Source: Pseudobutyrivibrio ruminis (GTDB taxonomy: Bacteria; Bacillota; Clostridia; Lachnospirales; Lachnospiraceae). Taken from it: a stretch of 64,000 nucleotides of DNA. Positions 43,498 through 52,854 of this stretch are shown one piece after another. The number at the start of each line of letters is the position of its first letter. Positions within the stretch are counted from its first letter, which is position 1. The notes beneath the pieces are model-generated. The model was not told the origin of the DNA. It ran no database searches and saw only the letters and a program-made list of their open reading frames with translations. Location: positions 1-64,000 of the forward strand of contig SVER01000002.1 in NCBI GenBank assembly GCA_015057315.1, given 5' to 3'. The translations under genes and the position numbers were made by a program.

Positions 43498-43557
43498 TTA
43501 TACTTTATAGAAGCAAGAGCTATTTTTATAAACGAATATAATCATTGGAGAATACAA

Positions 43558-45324
43558 ATGAGTAAATGGATATTACAACGCAAAGCCGCGGATTACGCTA
43601 CACTTAGCGCGAAGCTTAAGGTGGATCCGGTTATTGTGCGATTGATGGTGAATAGAGGGCTTAGAACATATGAGGAAATGGAAGAGTATCTTCATCCTAC
43701 CCTAAATAATCTACCAGACCCACATTTATTTGCAGATATGGATGAAGCTTGTGAGCTTTTGATGGAAGCCATTGATGAGGGCACAAAGATAAGGGTAGTA
43801 GGGGATTATGATGTGGATGGAATTATGTCCACATACATTCTTGCCACAGCCTTAAGGGAAGCCGGTGCAGATGTGGATTATGCAGTGCCACATAGAATGG
43901 TGGATGGCTACGGAATTAATCCAGAGATGGTTCAGACAGCTTTTGATGAGGGCATAAGATTTATTATTACCTGTGATAATGGTATTGCGGCAGCCCCTGC
44001 AATTGATCTTGCCAAGGAGCTTGGTATGACCTTTGTAGTAACCGACCATCATGAGGTCCCTTTTGAGCTGGCAGAAGATGGGGTAACCAAAATCCAGATT
44101 CTTCCAAATGCTGATGCGGTAGTTGATCCAAAAAGAGATGATTGTAATTATCCGTTCAAAGGCATCTGCGGTGCCCAGGTGGCATGGAAGCTTGTAGATG
44201 TTTTGTATGAGTTCCTAGGAATCGAAAAGGAAAAGGCAGATGCATTCTTACAATTTGCCAGCATTGCAACAGTGTGTGATGTTATGGAGCTTAAGGGTGA
44301 AAACAGATCCACAGTGTATCATGGCATCAAAGCTATTGAAAATACCGATAATATAGGACTTAATGCCCTGCTTGCAAGAAACGAGCTTAAGGGAAAGCCC
44401 CTTAGCTGTTATCACTTAGGATTTATTATTGGCCCATGTCTTAATGCCAGTGGAAGGCTTGATACAGCAAGTCGTGCCATCGAGCTTTTAATGGAGACAG
44501 ATGAGGCAAAGGCTCTTGCCATGGCAAATGAGCTGGTAGAACTTAACGGTCAGCGCAAGACAATGACTCAAACTGGTATCGACAGAGCCAAGGAGCAGAT
44601 AGAATCAAGTGACCTAAAAAATGACAGAGTGTTAGTAATATATATCCCAGAGTTGCACGAAAGCTTAGCTGGTATAGTGGCAGGCCGAATTAGAGAGACA
44701 TACAATAAGCCAGTGCTTGTTATAACAGATGCAGAAGAAGGTGCAAAGGGAAGTGGACGTTCAATTCCTGCATACAATATGTTTGAAGAGCTTACTGCTG
44801 TTAAGGATGTGTTCACTAAATTTGGCGGTCATCCTATGGCAGCAGGGGTTTCCCTGGAAAAAGAAAAGATAGATGAGCTTAGAAGAAGACTAAACGAAAA
44901 CTGCACCCTTACAGAAGACGACATGCAAGAGATTATTAAGATTGATTGCGATATGCCACTTTCATACATTACAGAAGGGCTAATAGACAGCATTGATTTG
45001 CTTGCTCCATTTGGAACAGGAAACAGTAAGCCGCTTTTTGCCCTTAAGAATATTCCAGTACAGAAAATGGCATATATGGGCAAAGAAGGCCAGTATCTGA
45101 GAATGTCATTGGAGACTGAAAAGGGTGAGACCATGACAGCCCTTATGTTTAGAGGTGTTGAGGATTTTGAAAGGTCTGTTGAAGAAAAATACGGTGAAGC
45201 ATCGTGGCAAGGATTGTTCTCGGGAAATAGCAATGGAGTAACCATGGATATAGTTTACGAACCATCTATAAACGAGTTTAGAGGCAATCGTAGTGTGCAA
45301 ATAATCATCGAAAATTTTAAGTAG
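43558..45324 (+). CDS. recJ: Single-stranded-DNA-specific exonuclease RecJ
   Basis: 588 residues, the usual RecJ size. Degrades single-stranded DNA 5' to 3' in recombination and mismatch repair. DHH-family motifs: VGDYDVDGIMS (from residue 82), TCDNGIAAA, VTDHHEVP (from about 161), SGRLDTA, and the DHHA1 part KFGGHPMAAGVSL near 420. The C-terminal OB-like domain is complete (MTALMFRGVEDFERS). Its own RBS is weak (ATTGGAGAATACAA). It is preceded by element E and followed by a lipase-like gene 83 bases on. Confidence 0.95.
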   Translation: MSKWILQRKAADYATLSAKLKVDPVIVRLMVNRGLRTYEEMEEYLHPTLNNLPDPHLFADMDEACELLMEAIDEGTKIRVVGDYDVDGIMSTYILATALREAGADVDYAVPHRMVDGYGINPEMVQTAFDEGIRFIITCDNGIAAAPAIDLAKELGMTFVVTDHHEVPFELAEDGVTKIQILPNADAVVDPKRDDCNYPFKGICGAQVAWKLVDVLYEFLGIEKEKADAFLQFASIATVCDVMELKGENRSTVYHGIKAIENTDNIGLNALLARNELKGKPLSCYHLGFIIGPCLNASGRLDTASRAIELLMETDEAKALAMANELVELNGQRKTMTQTGIDRAKEQIESSDLKNDRVLVIYIPELHESLAGIVAGRIRETYNKPVLVITDAEEGAKGSGRSIPAYNMFEELTAVKDVFTKFGGHPMAAGVSLEKEKIDELRRRLNENCTLTEDDMQEIIKIDCDMPLSYITEGLIDSIDLLAPFGTGNSKPLFALKNIPVQKMAYMGKEGQYLRMSLETEKGETMTALMFRGVEDFERSVEEKYGEASWQGLFSGNSNGVTMDIVYEPSINEFRGNRSVQIIIENFK

Positions 45325-45407
45325 TTAGGCCTAAGGATTTATTGAATAAAGGCCATAAATCATATAAAATAAACTTAAATTTTGTGGATTAGAGAGGGAG
45401 TAGCATA

Positions 45408-46352
45408 ATGGAAAATCAAGAGGTATACACATTTAATTCCTGTGATGGACATTCAGTTATTCATTGCAGAAAGTGGTTGCCAGAGGAGGCACCAGTTGCA
45501 GTAGTTCAGATTGTTCACGGGATGGTAGAATATATAGAAAGATACGACGAGTTCGCTAGATTCCTTACATCTAAGGGATATGTGGTAGTAGGTCATGACC
45601 ATATAGGTCACGGCCATTCTGTTTCCTCTAATGAGGAATTAGGTGTTATGACAGGCCAACATCCATCAGATGATATGGTAGAGGATATTTACACACATTA
45701 TGCTCTTACAAGGAAGGCTTATCCTGCACTTCCATATTTTATTTTAGGTCATTCAATGGGTTCTTATATGCTCAGAAAGTTTTTGGCAAATAAGACAGCC
45801 TACCTTGAGGATTTAACAGGTGCTGTAATAATGGGAACTGGTCAGGAATCAGCATTAACATGTAATGCTGGTCTTGCTGTTATTGGCCTATTATCACTTA
45901 TCAAAGGTAAGAACTACCGCAGCACCTTTGTAAGAGATATGACATACAGTGCACCTTATAAGAAATACGATTGCTATGGCAAGGACTATGGCAATTCATG
46001 GTTGTCTAAGAATACACGCAATGTTGAAAGCTATTATCATGACCCATATTGTACATTCTTATTTACATTGAATGCCTACAAGGGTCTTGTAGAAGCTACT
46101 AAATATGTTGGTACAAAAGCATGCGTCAACAAAATGAGAAAAGGATTACCTCTTTTTGTTGTTTCAGGTGATGCTGACCCGGTAGGAAATCTAGGTGCTG
46201 GTACAACAGCAGCCTATGAGGCATTTAAGGCAGCAGGCATAAAGGATGTTACTCTTAAGCTATATAAGGGTGACAGACATGAGATATTAAATGAGTTAGA
46301 TAGAGATAAGGTATTTGAGGATATCTATCAGTGGTTCGAAGCACACAAGTAA
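45408..46352 (+). CDS. Alpha/beta hydrolase, monoacylglycerol-lipase type
   Basis: 314 residues, cytosolic. The serine aminopeptidase S33/Hydrolase_4 pattern is clear: VQIVHGMVEYIERYDEFARFL, GHDHIGHGHSV, nucleophile elbow GHSMGS (FILGHSMGSYM), with the acid in SGDADPVGNLG and the histidine in GDRHEILNE. Such proteins cleave monoacylglycerols, lysophospholipids or other esters; the substrate is open. AGAGAGGGAGTAGCATA precedes ATG. The next gene starts 10 bases after the stop. Confidence 0.92.
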   Translation: MENQEVYTFNSCDGHSVIHCRKWLPEEAPVAVVQIVHGMVEYIERYDEFARFLTSKGYVVVGHDHIGHGHSVSSNEELGVMTGQHPSDDMVEDIYTHYALTRKAYPALPYFILGHSMGSYMLRKFLANKTAYLEDLTGAVIMGTGQESALTCNAGLAVIGLLSLIKGKNYRSTFVRDMTYSAPYKKYDCYGKDYGNSWLSKNTRNVESYYHDPYCTFLFTLNAYKGLVEATKYVGTKACVNKMRKGLPLFVVSGDADPVGNLGAGTTAAYEAFKAAGIKDVTLKLYKGDRHEILNELDRDKVFEDIYQWFEAHK

Positions 46353-46362
46353 TGGAGTAATT

Positions 46363-47406
46363 ATGGATTCATTGGAGCATTTAATCACAAGGTCAATAAA
46401 GACATATTATAAAAGTAAGCTGTTTGCTCCTATTATATTTCTAGTGTTTTTAGCTGTTATTGGTATTATATTTCCTGTAAGACATATGCTTTTTCCTACA
46501 ATGTATGAAGAGGAGCAGATTAGCTTATACGAAATGTACAATTCTAAGGAAAACTTCGCAAGGTTCAATCTAAACAATCTATACTTCACAGGATATACCA
46601 GCAAATGGCTCGATAGAACTAGGGGTTACTTTTATTACACTATGATTAATTCAGAATGTGTAGTTGTACTGCTTGATCCTGATACATGTGAGCAGGGAGC
46701 CCCTACAATCGATTCACTTTCCATTAAAGGAGAGATAGTTTACGATTCGGTTGCAACAAGAACTCTTCTTACAAACCTTGCAAGTGATTTGAATTGGAAC
46801 GAAAATGGAATACTTTCAACAGTATCATCATATTCAATCTCTGAGCCAGATGCTACAGGTGCAGCAGCCAGGTTATTTGAGTTTTTTTATGTTATTCTTG
46901 GGCTGTATAGCATTTTTCAGATAATAGTATATTGCATATATATTGCATTTCCTGTAATATCATCACCGGTACAAAAGACAAGGGCTTATGGTAAGCCTTC
47001 CGAGATATTGGCAGAGGCAGAGGAAGAGCTGGCAACACTTCCGCAGCTTGCTACAGAGGATATGTTCATTACAGAGCATTATTTTATCGAAACCAGTAGC
47101 TATGGTGTTGCTATTGTGCCAATTGATGCTATAATTTGGATTTACAAGTATTCCACCATGCACAAATTCCTATGGCATCATTTTTCTATTACATACACAC
47201 TTTATATTACAGCAGGCAAGCGCCATTACATCAAATGCCCTAAGAATATAAAGAGTGATATTGATGGTATTATGGACTACTTGTCTGAGGCTAATCATGA
47301 TATTTTGGTGGGCTTCTCCGAGGAGAATCGTCTTAAGGTGGAAGAGATTCAAAATGATTTTGAGATAGTTAGAAAGATAACGGGCTTTTTATCTAAGAGG
47401 GTATAA
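46363..47406 (+). CDS. Uncharacterised membrane protein, possible PH-like domain
   Basis: 347 residues; I do not recognise the family. One membrane segment lies at about 21-45 (FAPIIFLVFLAVIGIIFPV) and a second at about 173-197 (FFYVILGLYSIFQIIVYCIYIAF). Between them is an extracytoplasmic domain of about 130 residues with a CV pair; after the second segment comes a cytoplasmic domain of about 150 residues. That domain has alternating strands (MFITEHYFIETS, GVAIVPIDAIIWIYKY, YTLYITAGKRHYIKC) and a final helix, which could be a PH-like fold. It lies in an operon with a lipase-like hydrolase and a methyltransferase. Confidence 0.6.
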   Translation: MDSLEHLITRSIKTYYKSKLFAPIIFLVFLAVIGIIFPVRHMLFPTMYEEEQISLYEMYNSKENFARFNLNNLYFTGYTSKWLDRTRGYFYYTMINSECVVVLLDPDTCEQGAPTIDSLSIKGEIVYDSVATRTLLTNLASDLNWNENGILSTVSSYSISEPDATGAAARLFEFFYVILGLYSIFQIIVYCIYIAFPVISSPVQKTRAYGKPSEILAEAEEELATLPQLATEDMFITEHYFIETSSYGVAIVPIDAIIWIYKYSTMHKFLWHHFSITYTLYITAGKRHYIKCPKNIKSDIDGIMDYLSEANHDILVGFSEENRLKVEEIQNDFEIVRKITGFLSKRV

Positions 47407-48150
47407 ATGGAAGCTTACACAGGTTTTGCCCCGGTCTACGATATGTATATGGATAACATTCCATACGATGATTGGGCTAACAACATCAGTAGTATTTTTC
47501 AAAAATATAATATGCCAATGGAAATCGTTTGTGACTTAGGCTGTGGCACAGGTCAGATGACCAGGCGCCTTAAGGCTAAGGGCTACGATATGATTGGCAT
47601 AGATATATCATACGACATGCTCATGGAAGCAATGGAGGCTGAGGATTCCGATGGAATCCTTTATCTATGTCAGGACATGAGAGATTTTGAGCTTTATGGA
47701 ACTGTCGGGGCAGTGGTAAGTGTTTGCGATAGCATCAATTATCTTAAGGATACTGACGAGCTCCTTACGGTTTGCAAGCTTGTCAATAATTATCTTGACC
47801 CCAAGGGACTTTTCGTATTCGATATTAAGACAGAGCATTATTTTAAAAAGCTTGGCAGTAGCACAATTGCTGAGAATCGAGAAGAAGGCAGCTTCATTTG
47901 GGAAAATGATTATGATGAAGAAACCAGGGATAATTTTTATTATCTTACCATCTACGAAGAAAATGATGAAGGAACCTTCGATAGATATGAAGAGGAACAT
48001 CTTCAACATGCATTTACAATGGATGAGGTAAAAGAGGCTATTAAAGGAAGTGGGTTACAGCTTTTAGAGGTGTTAGATGTGTCAACAATGAAGACACCGA
48101 CAGAGGATAGTGATAGATTGTATTTTATAGCAAGAGAGGTAACAAAGTAA
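47407..48150 (+). CDS. Class I SAM-dependent methyltransferase
   Basis: 247 residues. SAM-binding motif I is VCDLGCGTGQMTRRL, followed by GIDISYDMLMEA and the post-II strand VSVCDSINYLKDTDEL. The N terminus (FAPVYDMYM) is typical of small-molecule methyltransferases of the Methyltransf_25/ubiE-like group. The substrate is unknown. It starts one base after the previous stop and its own stop overlaps the hslO ATG by one base, so it belongs to the same operon as Hsp33. Confidence 0.9.
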   Translation: MEAYTGFAPVYDMYMDNIPYDDWANNISSIFQKYNMPMEIVCDLGCGTGQMTRRLKAKGYDMIGIDISYDMLMEAMEAEDSDGILYLCQDMRDFELYGTVGAVVSVCDSINYLKDTDELLTVCKLVNNYLDPKGLFVFDIKTEHYFKKLGSSTIAENREEGSFIWENDYDEETRDNFYYLTIYEENDEGTFDRYEEEHLQHAFTMDEVKEAIKGSGLQLLEVLDVSTMKTPTEDSDRLYFIAREVTK

Positions 48151-49019
48151 TGAGCGATTATATAGTTAGAGGAACAGCGGCAAACGATTCGGTTCGTGCA
48201 TTTGCCATCACAAGTCATGATATGGTAGAGGAGGCTAGAAGCCGCCATAACACATCTCCAATAGTAACAGCAGCACTTGGTAGAATGCTTTCAGCAGGTT
48301 CTATGATGGGTGTTATGCTTAAGGGAGAAGATGATTTAGTTACACTTCAGATTCAGGGAAGTGGTCCTCTTAAAGGTGTTACAGTAACAGCAAACAGCAA
48401 GGGAGAGGTTAAGGGATTTCCTAATGTGGCTGTTGTTGATTTGCCACCTAAGAACGGAAAGCTTGATGTAGGCGGTGCTATTGACCTTGGTATTATGCGT
48501 GTAATAAAGGATATGGGATTAAAGGAGCCTTATGTTGGTACAGTAGAGCTTCAGACAGGTGAGATAGCAGAGGATTTAACATATTACTACGCAGTATCAG
48601 AGCAGATTCCATCTTCTGTAGGGCTTGGCGTACTTATGAATAAGGACAATACTGTTAATTGCGCTGGTGGATTTATTATCCAGCTTATGCCATTTACACC
48701 AGAGGAGGTTATTTCAAAGATTGAGGAGAACCTTAAGACTCTTCCATCTGTTACAGATATGCTTTCTAGTGGTAAGACACCTGAGCAGATGCTTGAGACA
48801 GTTCTTGCAGGCCTTGACCTTCAGTTTATGGAGACATATCAGGTTGGATATAAGTGCGATTGCTCTAGAGAAAGAGTAATAAAGAGCCTTGCATCCCTTG
48901 GCAAGGAAGACATGGATGAAATTATAGCTGATGGCAAGCCAGTAGAGGTTAAGTGTCAGTTTTGTAACGAAGCTTATGAGTTTACAATTGACGAGCTAAA
49001 GAGTTTTAGGCGGAATTAG
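48150..49019 (+). CDS. hslO: Redox-regulated chaperone Hsp33
   Basis: 289 residues. Hsp33 is a holdase activated by oxidative unfolding. The zinc-binding C-terminal cysteines are C236 and C238 (CDC) and C269 and C272 (CQFC), exactly the family arrangement. The N-terminal domain has MSDYIVRGTAANDSVRAFA and LKGVTVTANSKGEVKGF. It shares an overlapping start with the methyltransferase. The end has no clear terminator before the L,D-transpeptidase gene. Confidence 0.96.
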   Translation: MSDYIVRGTAANDSVRAFAITSHDMVEEARSRHNTSPIVTAALGRMLSAGSMMGVMLKGEDDLVTLQIQGSGPLKGVTVTANSKGEVKGFPNVAVVDLPPKNGKLDVGGAIDLGIMRVIKDMGLKEPYVGTVELQTGEIAEDLTYYYAVSEQIPSSVGLGVLMNKDNTVNCAGGFIIQLMPFTPEEVISKIEENLKTLPSVTDMLSSGKTPEQMLETVLAGLDLQFMETYQVGYKCDCSRERVIKSLASLGKEDMDEIIADGKPVEVKCQFCNEAYEFTIDELKSFRRN

Positions 49020-49130
49020 TCAAATAAAGTATATTAATAACGCAAAACTTTAGTTGTTTTTATTTTTATATTTCTTGTAAACTAGGAAACGGAGTTATTG
49101 TATATACTATTACGCATAGAAGGTAAACTA

Positions 49131-50828
49131 ATGAGTAAGCATAAGAAAAACAAGTTTAAATCAATCAGGTTTTATAGAGAAACAATATTACGTGGCGCAA
49201 TTACTTGCGCCGCTGTTTTGGCTATATATCTTTTAGGAAGCTTATTTTTCAGTAATCATTTTTATATTAGAAGTAAGGTTAACGGAGTTGGCGCTTCCTT
49301 TTTAGGTGCAGAAAAGACCTTTGAGAAGATTGTTAGTAATGCTGACAAGTACACTATATCCTTTAAGAATGCAGATGGGGATGTGGTAAATGAAGTCAGT
49401 GCCAGTGATTTAGGTGTTGATGTTAATTATGATGTTTCTCAGGTTCAAGATATCCTAGATAAGCAGACTGGATTTAACTGGATTGGTCGTCTTATTATTC
49501 CAGCAGAATACTACACAGCTACAGGTAATTCCTACGATGCTTCCAAGGTTAAGGCCATAGCTCAAAGCCTTGATTTCAGCAATCATAAATCTACCAAGGA
49601 ATCTGAAGATGCTTACATAACATTTGATGGTGATAAATGGGTAATTGTCGACGAGGTTTATGGAGATAGAATAGACCAAGAGGGCGTTGAGGAAGCTATC
49701 ATTTATGCTGTAGAAAATCTTGAAGAAGAGATTAACATTGCAGATGGTACATGCTACAACAAACCTGATGTTAAGGCAGATGATGCTAATATTAAGGCAG
49801 CTGTTGATAAGCTTAATAAATATATGGATGTTGATATTCATTACGACCTTGGGGAAGGTATCACTGAGGATATTCCTAAGGAGACCAAGGCTTCATTCTT
49901 TAATTGGGATGATAAGTTCGAGGTAGGCTTTGATAGAGATGCAATTGGTGAATATGTAAATGCCATGGGTGACAAATATAATACCTACGGCAAGAAAAAG
50001 GAATTCACCACAACAGATGGCGAGGAAATCACAGTACCTGCTGGCTCCTTTGGTTGGCGCATTGCCTACGAGGGTGAGATAGATGCAATAATTGCTGATT
50101 TTAATGGTGGCAAGGATGTTACCAGAGATTTCACATACTTATATTATGGTACCAGCCATGGTGAGCATGATTACGGCAATTCCTATGTAGAGGTTAATCT
50201 TTCTAAGCAGCATGTATATGTTTACAAGAATGGTGAGATGGTCTTTGACACACCTTGTGTTTCTGGTAAGATTGCCGGTAACCATGGTACACACACTGGT
50301 GTTTATCCAATAGCCTACAAGCAGACAGAGGCAACACTTAAGGGTGATAATTACGAATCACATGTACATTTCTGGATGCCATTTAACATGGGCGAAGGTT
50401 TACATGATGCCACCTGGCGTAACAAGTTTGGCGGTGACATTTATAAGAGAAGCGGTAGCCATGGATGTGTAAATTTACCATTGTCCGCTGCTGAAAAAAT
50501 TTACGATATCGTTGAGGCTGGATGGCCAGTAATAGTATTTTATACTGGTGATACTGAGGAGCAGAACTACATACTTCAGAATCCACAGCTCAAGGTTATA
50601 GATCAAATTACACAGATAGGACCTGTTACTAGTCTAGAACAGGAGCCAACTATTGCATCAGCAAGGGCTGCATACGAGGCACTTACTGAGGAGCAAAAGG
50701 CACTTGTTACAAACTATCAGGATCTTGTTAATGCAGAACTTACTCTTCAGGTACTTAAGGAACAGGCAGCAGCTGCTGCTGCAGCAGAGGGCCAGGTACC
50801 TGCAGATGGTACAGTAGTGACACCGTAA
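49131..50828 (+). CDS. L,D-transpeptidase with peptidoglycan-binding region
   Basis: 565 residues. Membrane anchor at about 20-38 (ITCAAVLAIYLLGSLFF), then an extracellular peptidoglycan-binding_4-type region (about 60-330) and a YkuD catalytic domain (about 340-475), with the active site SHGCVN, histidine 444 and cysteine 446. This cross-links wall peptides in the 3-3 way. The C terminus (VTSLEQEPTIASARAAYEAL, then ALV.NYQDLVNAE) is a short helical repeat often seen in clostridial wall proteins, ending in an Ala-rich tail. ATG 49131 follows AAGGTAAACTA; an upstream in-frame ATG is less likely. Confidence 0.92.
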   Translation: MSKHKKNKFKSIRFYRETILRGAITCAAVLAIYLLGSLFFSNHFYIRSKVNGVGASFLGAEKTFEKIVSNADKYTISFKNADGDVVNEVSASDLGVDVNYDVSQVQDILDKQTGFNWIGRLIIPAEYYTATGNSYDASKVKAIAQSLDFSNHKSTKESEDAYITFDGDKWVIVDEVYGDRIDQEGVEEAIIYAVENLEEEINIADGTCYNKPDVKADDANIKAAVDKLNKYMDVDIHYDLGEGITEDIPKETKASFFNWDDKFEVGFDRDAIGEYVNAMGDKYNTYGKKKEFTTTDGEEITVPAGSFGWRIAYEGEIDAIIADFNGGKDVTRDFTYLYYGTSHGEHDYGNSYVEVNLSKQHVYVYKNGEMVFDTPCVSGKIAGNHGTHTGVYPIAYKQTEATLKGDNYESHVHFWMPFNMGEGLHDATWRNKFGGDIYKRSGSHGCVNLPLSAAEKIYDIVEAGWPVIVFYTGDTEEQNYILQNPQLKVIDQITQIGPVTSLEQEPTIASARAAYEALTEEQKALVTNYQDLVNAELTLQVLKEQAAAAAAAEGQVPADGTVVTP

Positions 50829-50851
50829 ACATTCATTCAAGTGAGGCGATT

Positions 50852-51913
50852 ATGACTAGTTGGAAGAGTAATGTTAGAGAAGTAGTACCTTACACACCAG
50901 GCGAGCAGCCTAAAACAAAAGTTATTAAGTTAAACACAAATGAGAATCCATACCCACCAAGTCCTTTGGTGGGTAAAGCTATTTCTAATATACAATTAGA
51001 TAGCCTTAGAAAATATCCAGATCCTGGATGCAGCATTCTTATTTCAGCTTTGGCTAAATATCATGGTTTCGATGAAGAAAATGTTTTTGTGGGAGTGGGA
51101 AGTGATGATGTACTTGCAATGAGCTTCCTTACATTTTTCAATTCTAAGAAGCCTATATTTTTCCCGGATATTACATATTCATTTTATGATGTATGGGCAG
51201 ATTTATTTAGGATTCCTTATGAAACAAAGGCGCTTGATAAGGATTTTAAGATTGTAGCCAGTGATTACACAGGGGAGTGCGGTGGTATAGTAATACCTAA
51301 CCCTAATGCTCCAACGGGTGTGGCAGAGCCTGTGGAATTCTTTGAAAAGATTGTAGCTGCACATCCTGAATGTGTGGTGATTATTGATGAGGCTTATGTG
51401 GATTTTGGTTCTAAGTCATGTTTTGATTTAGTTCGTAAATACGATAATGTGTTGGTTGTTCGTACATTTTCTAAATCACGTGCTATGGCAGGTAACCGCA
51501 TAGGTTACGCCATTGGCTCTAAGGAGCTTATTAAATATCTATCTGATTGCAAGTTTTCATTTAATTCATACACAATGGATACTATTACTCTTGCAGCAGG
51601 TGTGGCATCAATAGAAGATGATGCATATTTCAAAGAAAAGGTAGATGCAGTTATCAAAACAAGAGAGTGGACTAAGGATGAGCTTACTAAGCTAGGGTTC
51701 ACATTCCCTGATTCTATGAGCAATTTCATTTTTGCCAAGCACGAATCAGTCAAGGCTACTTATATATTTGAGGAGCTTAAAAAGAGAGGAATCTATGTGC
51801 GCTATTTTTCAAAGCCTGAGCGCATTTCAGATTATCTTCGCATTTCTATTGGAACAGATGATGAAATGCAGGAATTTATAAATGAATTAAGTAATATAGT
51901 AAAAGGAGTTTAG
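50852..51913 (+). CDS. hisC: Histidinol-phosphate aminotransferase
   Basis: 353 residues. PLP enzyme of fold type I that makes histidinol phosphate from imidazole acetol phosphate. Motifs: KLNTNENPYPPSPLV, GVGSDDVLAMSF, IPNPNAPTGV, VIIDEAYVDF and the PLP lysine in RTFSKSRAMAGNRIGYAIG. It might instead be a related aromatic aminotransferase; hisC is the best name because no other his genes are nearby to test it. It follows the L,D-transpeptidase by 23 bases and its stop lies only a few bases before a membrane protein start. Confidence 0.88.
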   Translation: MTSWKSNVREVVPYTPGEQPKTKVIKLNTNENPYPPSPLVGKAISNIQLDSLRKYPDPGCSILISALAKYHGFDEENVFVGVGSDDVLAMSFLTFFNSKKPIFFPDITYSFYDVWADLFRIPYETKALDKDFKIVASDYTGECGGIVIPNPNAPTGVAEPVEFFEKIVAAHPECVVIIDEAYVDFGSKSCFDLVRKYDNVLVVRTFSKSRAMAGNRIGYAIGSKELIKYLSDCKFSFNSYTMDTITLAAGVASIEDDAYFKEKVDAVIKTREWTKDELTKLGFTFPDSMSNFIFAKHESVKATYIFEELKKRGIYVRYFSKPERISDYLRISIGTDDEMQEFINELSNIVKGV

Positions 51914-51918
51914 TGTTA

Positions 51919-52389
51919 ATGATTAATTATTTAATAGTTTTCTTGATTTCAATGGTACCTTTGATTGAGCTTAGAGGGGCAATTCCTTATGCGGTTGCAA
52001 ATAACATGCCACTTCTTCAAAGCTATATCATTGCAATCCTTGGTAATATGCTTCCTATGCCAATTATTTTCTTCTTTGCAAGACGAGTACTTGAGTGGGG
52101 AAAGGATAAGCCGGTAATCGGAGGCTTCTTTACATTCTGTCTTGAAAAGGGCCACAAGGGTGGAGAGAAGCTTAAGGAAAAGGCAGGAAATGGTCTGTAT
52201 GTAGCACTGTTTTTATTTGTAGGCATTCCTCTTCCAGGTACAGGTGCATGGACTGGAACACTTGCAGCATCTATTTTAGATATGGATTTTAAGAAGAGTG
52301 TTAAGGCTACAATGGCAGGCGTAGTTCTTGCTGGTGTTATCATGGGACTTGGTACAAAAATCATTATGATTATTGCAAGCTTATTCTAA
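51919..52389 (+). CDS. Small multi-drug export family membrane protein (COG2426)
   Basis: 156 residues with about four membrane segments; begins MINYLIVFLISMVPLIELRGAIPYAVAN, the characteristic ELRGAIP motif of the COG2426 family, once called putative small multidrug export proteins. Its real function is unknown. A GTG at 51913 in the same frame is nearer to the AAGGAG site and could be the true start; ATG 51919 is chosen because it begins at the conserved motif. It follows hisC directly. Confidence 0.85.
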   Translation: MINYLIVFLISMVPLIELRGAIPYAVANNMPLLQSYIIAILGNMLPMPIIFFFARRVLEWGKDKPVIGGFFTFCLEKGHKGGEKLKEKAGNGLYVALFLFVGIPLPGTGAWTGTLAASILDMDFKKSVKATMAGVVLAGVIMGLGTKIIMIIASLF

Positions 52390-52408
52390 TATCTAAAGAG
52401 GGATAATA

Positions 52409-52594
52409 ATGGATACAGTCAATATGATTATCAATGTAATAGCTATTCTTGTGGGGCTTGGTCTTTACATGGGAGTTATGAATTCCCAATGGGGCAAGAA
52501 GCATCAGGAATACATGTATGCCATAATGCTTGGAACCATTCTCCTTGCAGTTTTGGTAGGAGGTTTTATTAGATGGCTAGTAGTTCTAAGGTAA
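52409..52594 (+). CDS. Small membrane protein, uncharacterised
   Basis: 61 residues with two hydrophobic helices (MIINVIAILVGLGLYMGV and AIMLGTILLAVLVGGFI) joined by a short QWGKKHQEY loop. AGAGGGATAATA precedes ATG. Its end overlaps the next small gene by 22 bases in another frame. I do not recognise the family. Confidence 0.7.
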   Translation: MDTVNMIINVIAILVGLGLYMGVMNSQWGKKHQEYMYAIMLGTILLAVLVGGFIRWLVVLR

Positions 52595-52779
52595 AAAAAT
52601 CTAGCAGTAATGCTTGCGAATACTGCAACAATCTGGTTTGGGATGAAGAGGATGAGCAGTACTACTGCGATATGGATATGGATGAGGACGATTACGTAAG
52701 ACTTGTTACAGGTCATTACAGTGAGTGTCCATATTTTGTTAACGGGGATGAATATAAGGTGGTTAGACATCAGATGTAA
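52573..52779 (+). CDS. Small zinc-ribbon-like protein (DUF6472-like)
   Basis: 68 residues. The middle has CEYCNNLVWDEED, YYCDMDMDEDDYVR and ECPYFVNGDEYKVVRHQ, i.e. three cysteine spots and a very acidic stretch, as in the DUF6472 group of small lachnospiral proteins; that name is from memory. It probably binds zinc or iron. It starts inside the preceding small gene, whose 3' end holds an AGGAGG site at 52558, 9 bases before its ATG. Confidence 0.75.
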   Translation: MASSSKVKKSSSNACEYCNNLVWDEEDEQYYCDMDMDEDDYVRLVTGHYSECPYFVNGDEYKVVRHQM

Positions 52780-52854
52780 TTTTTTCAAAAATTTCTTTAA
52801 TTGAACTGATGTAAACCTTATAATGTAAGTAGTGAAAAACAGGAGGTAATGGTA

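Noticed and set aside
47720-48031. 103-codon frame inside the methyltransferase gene
   Set aside because: Other-frame shadow of a well-supported gene.
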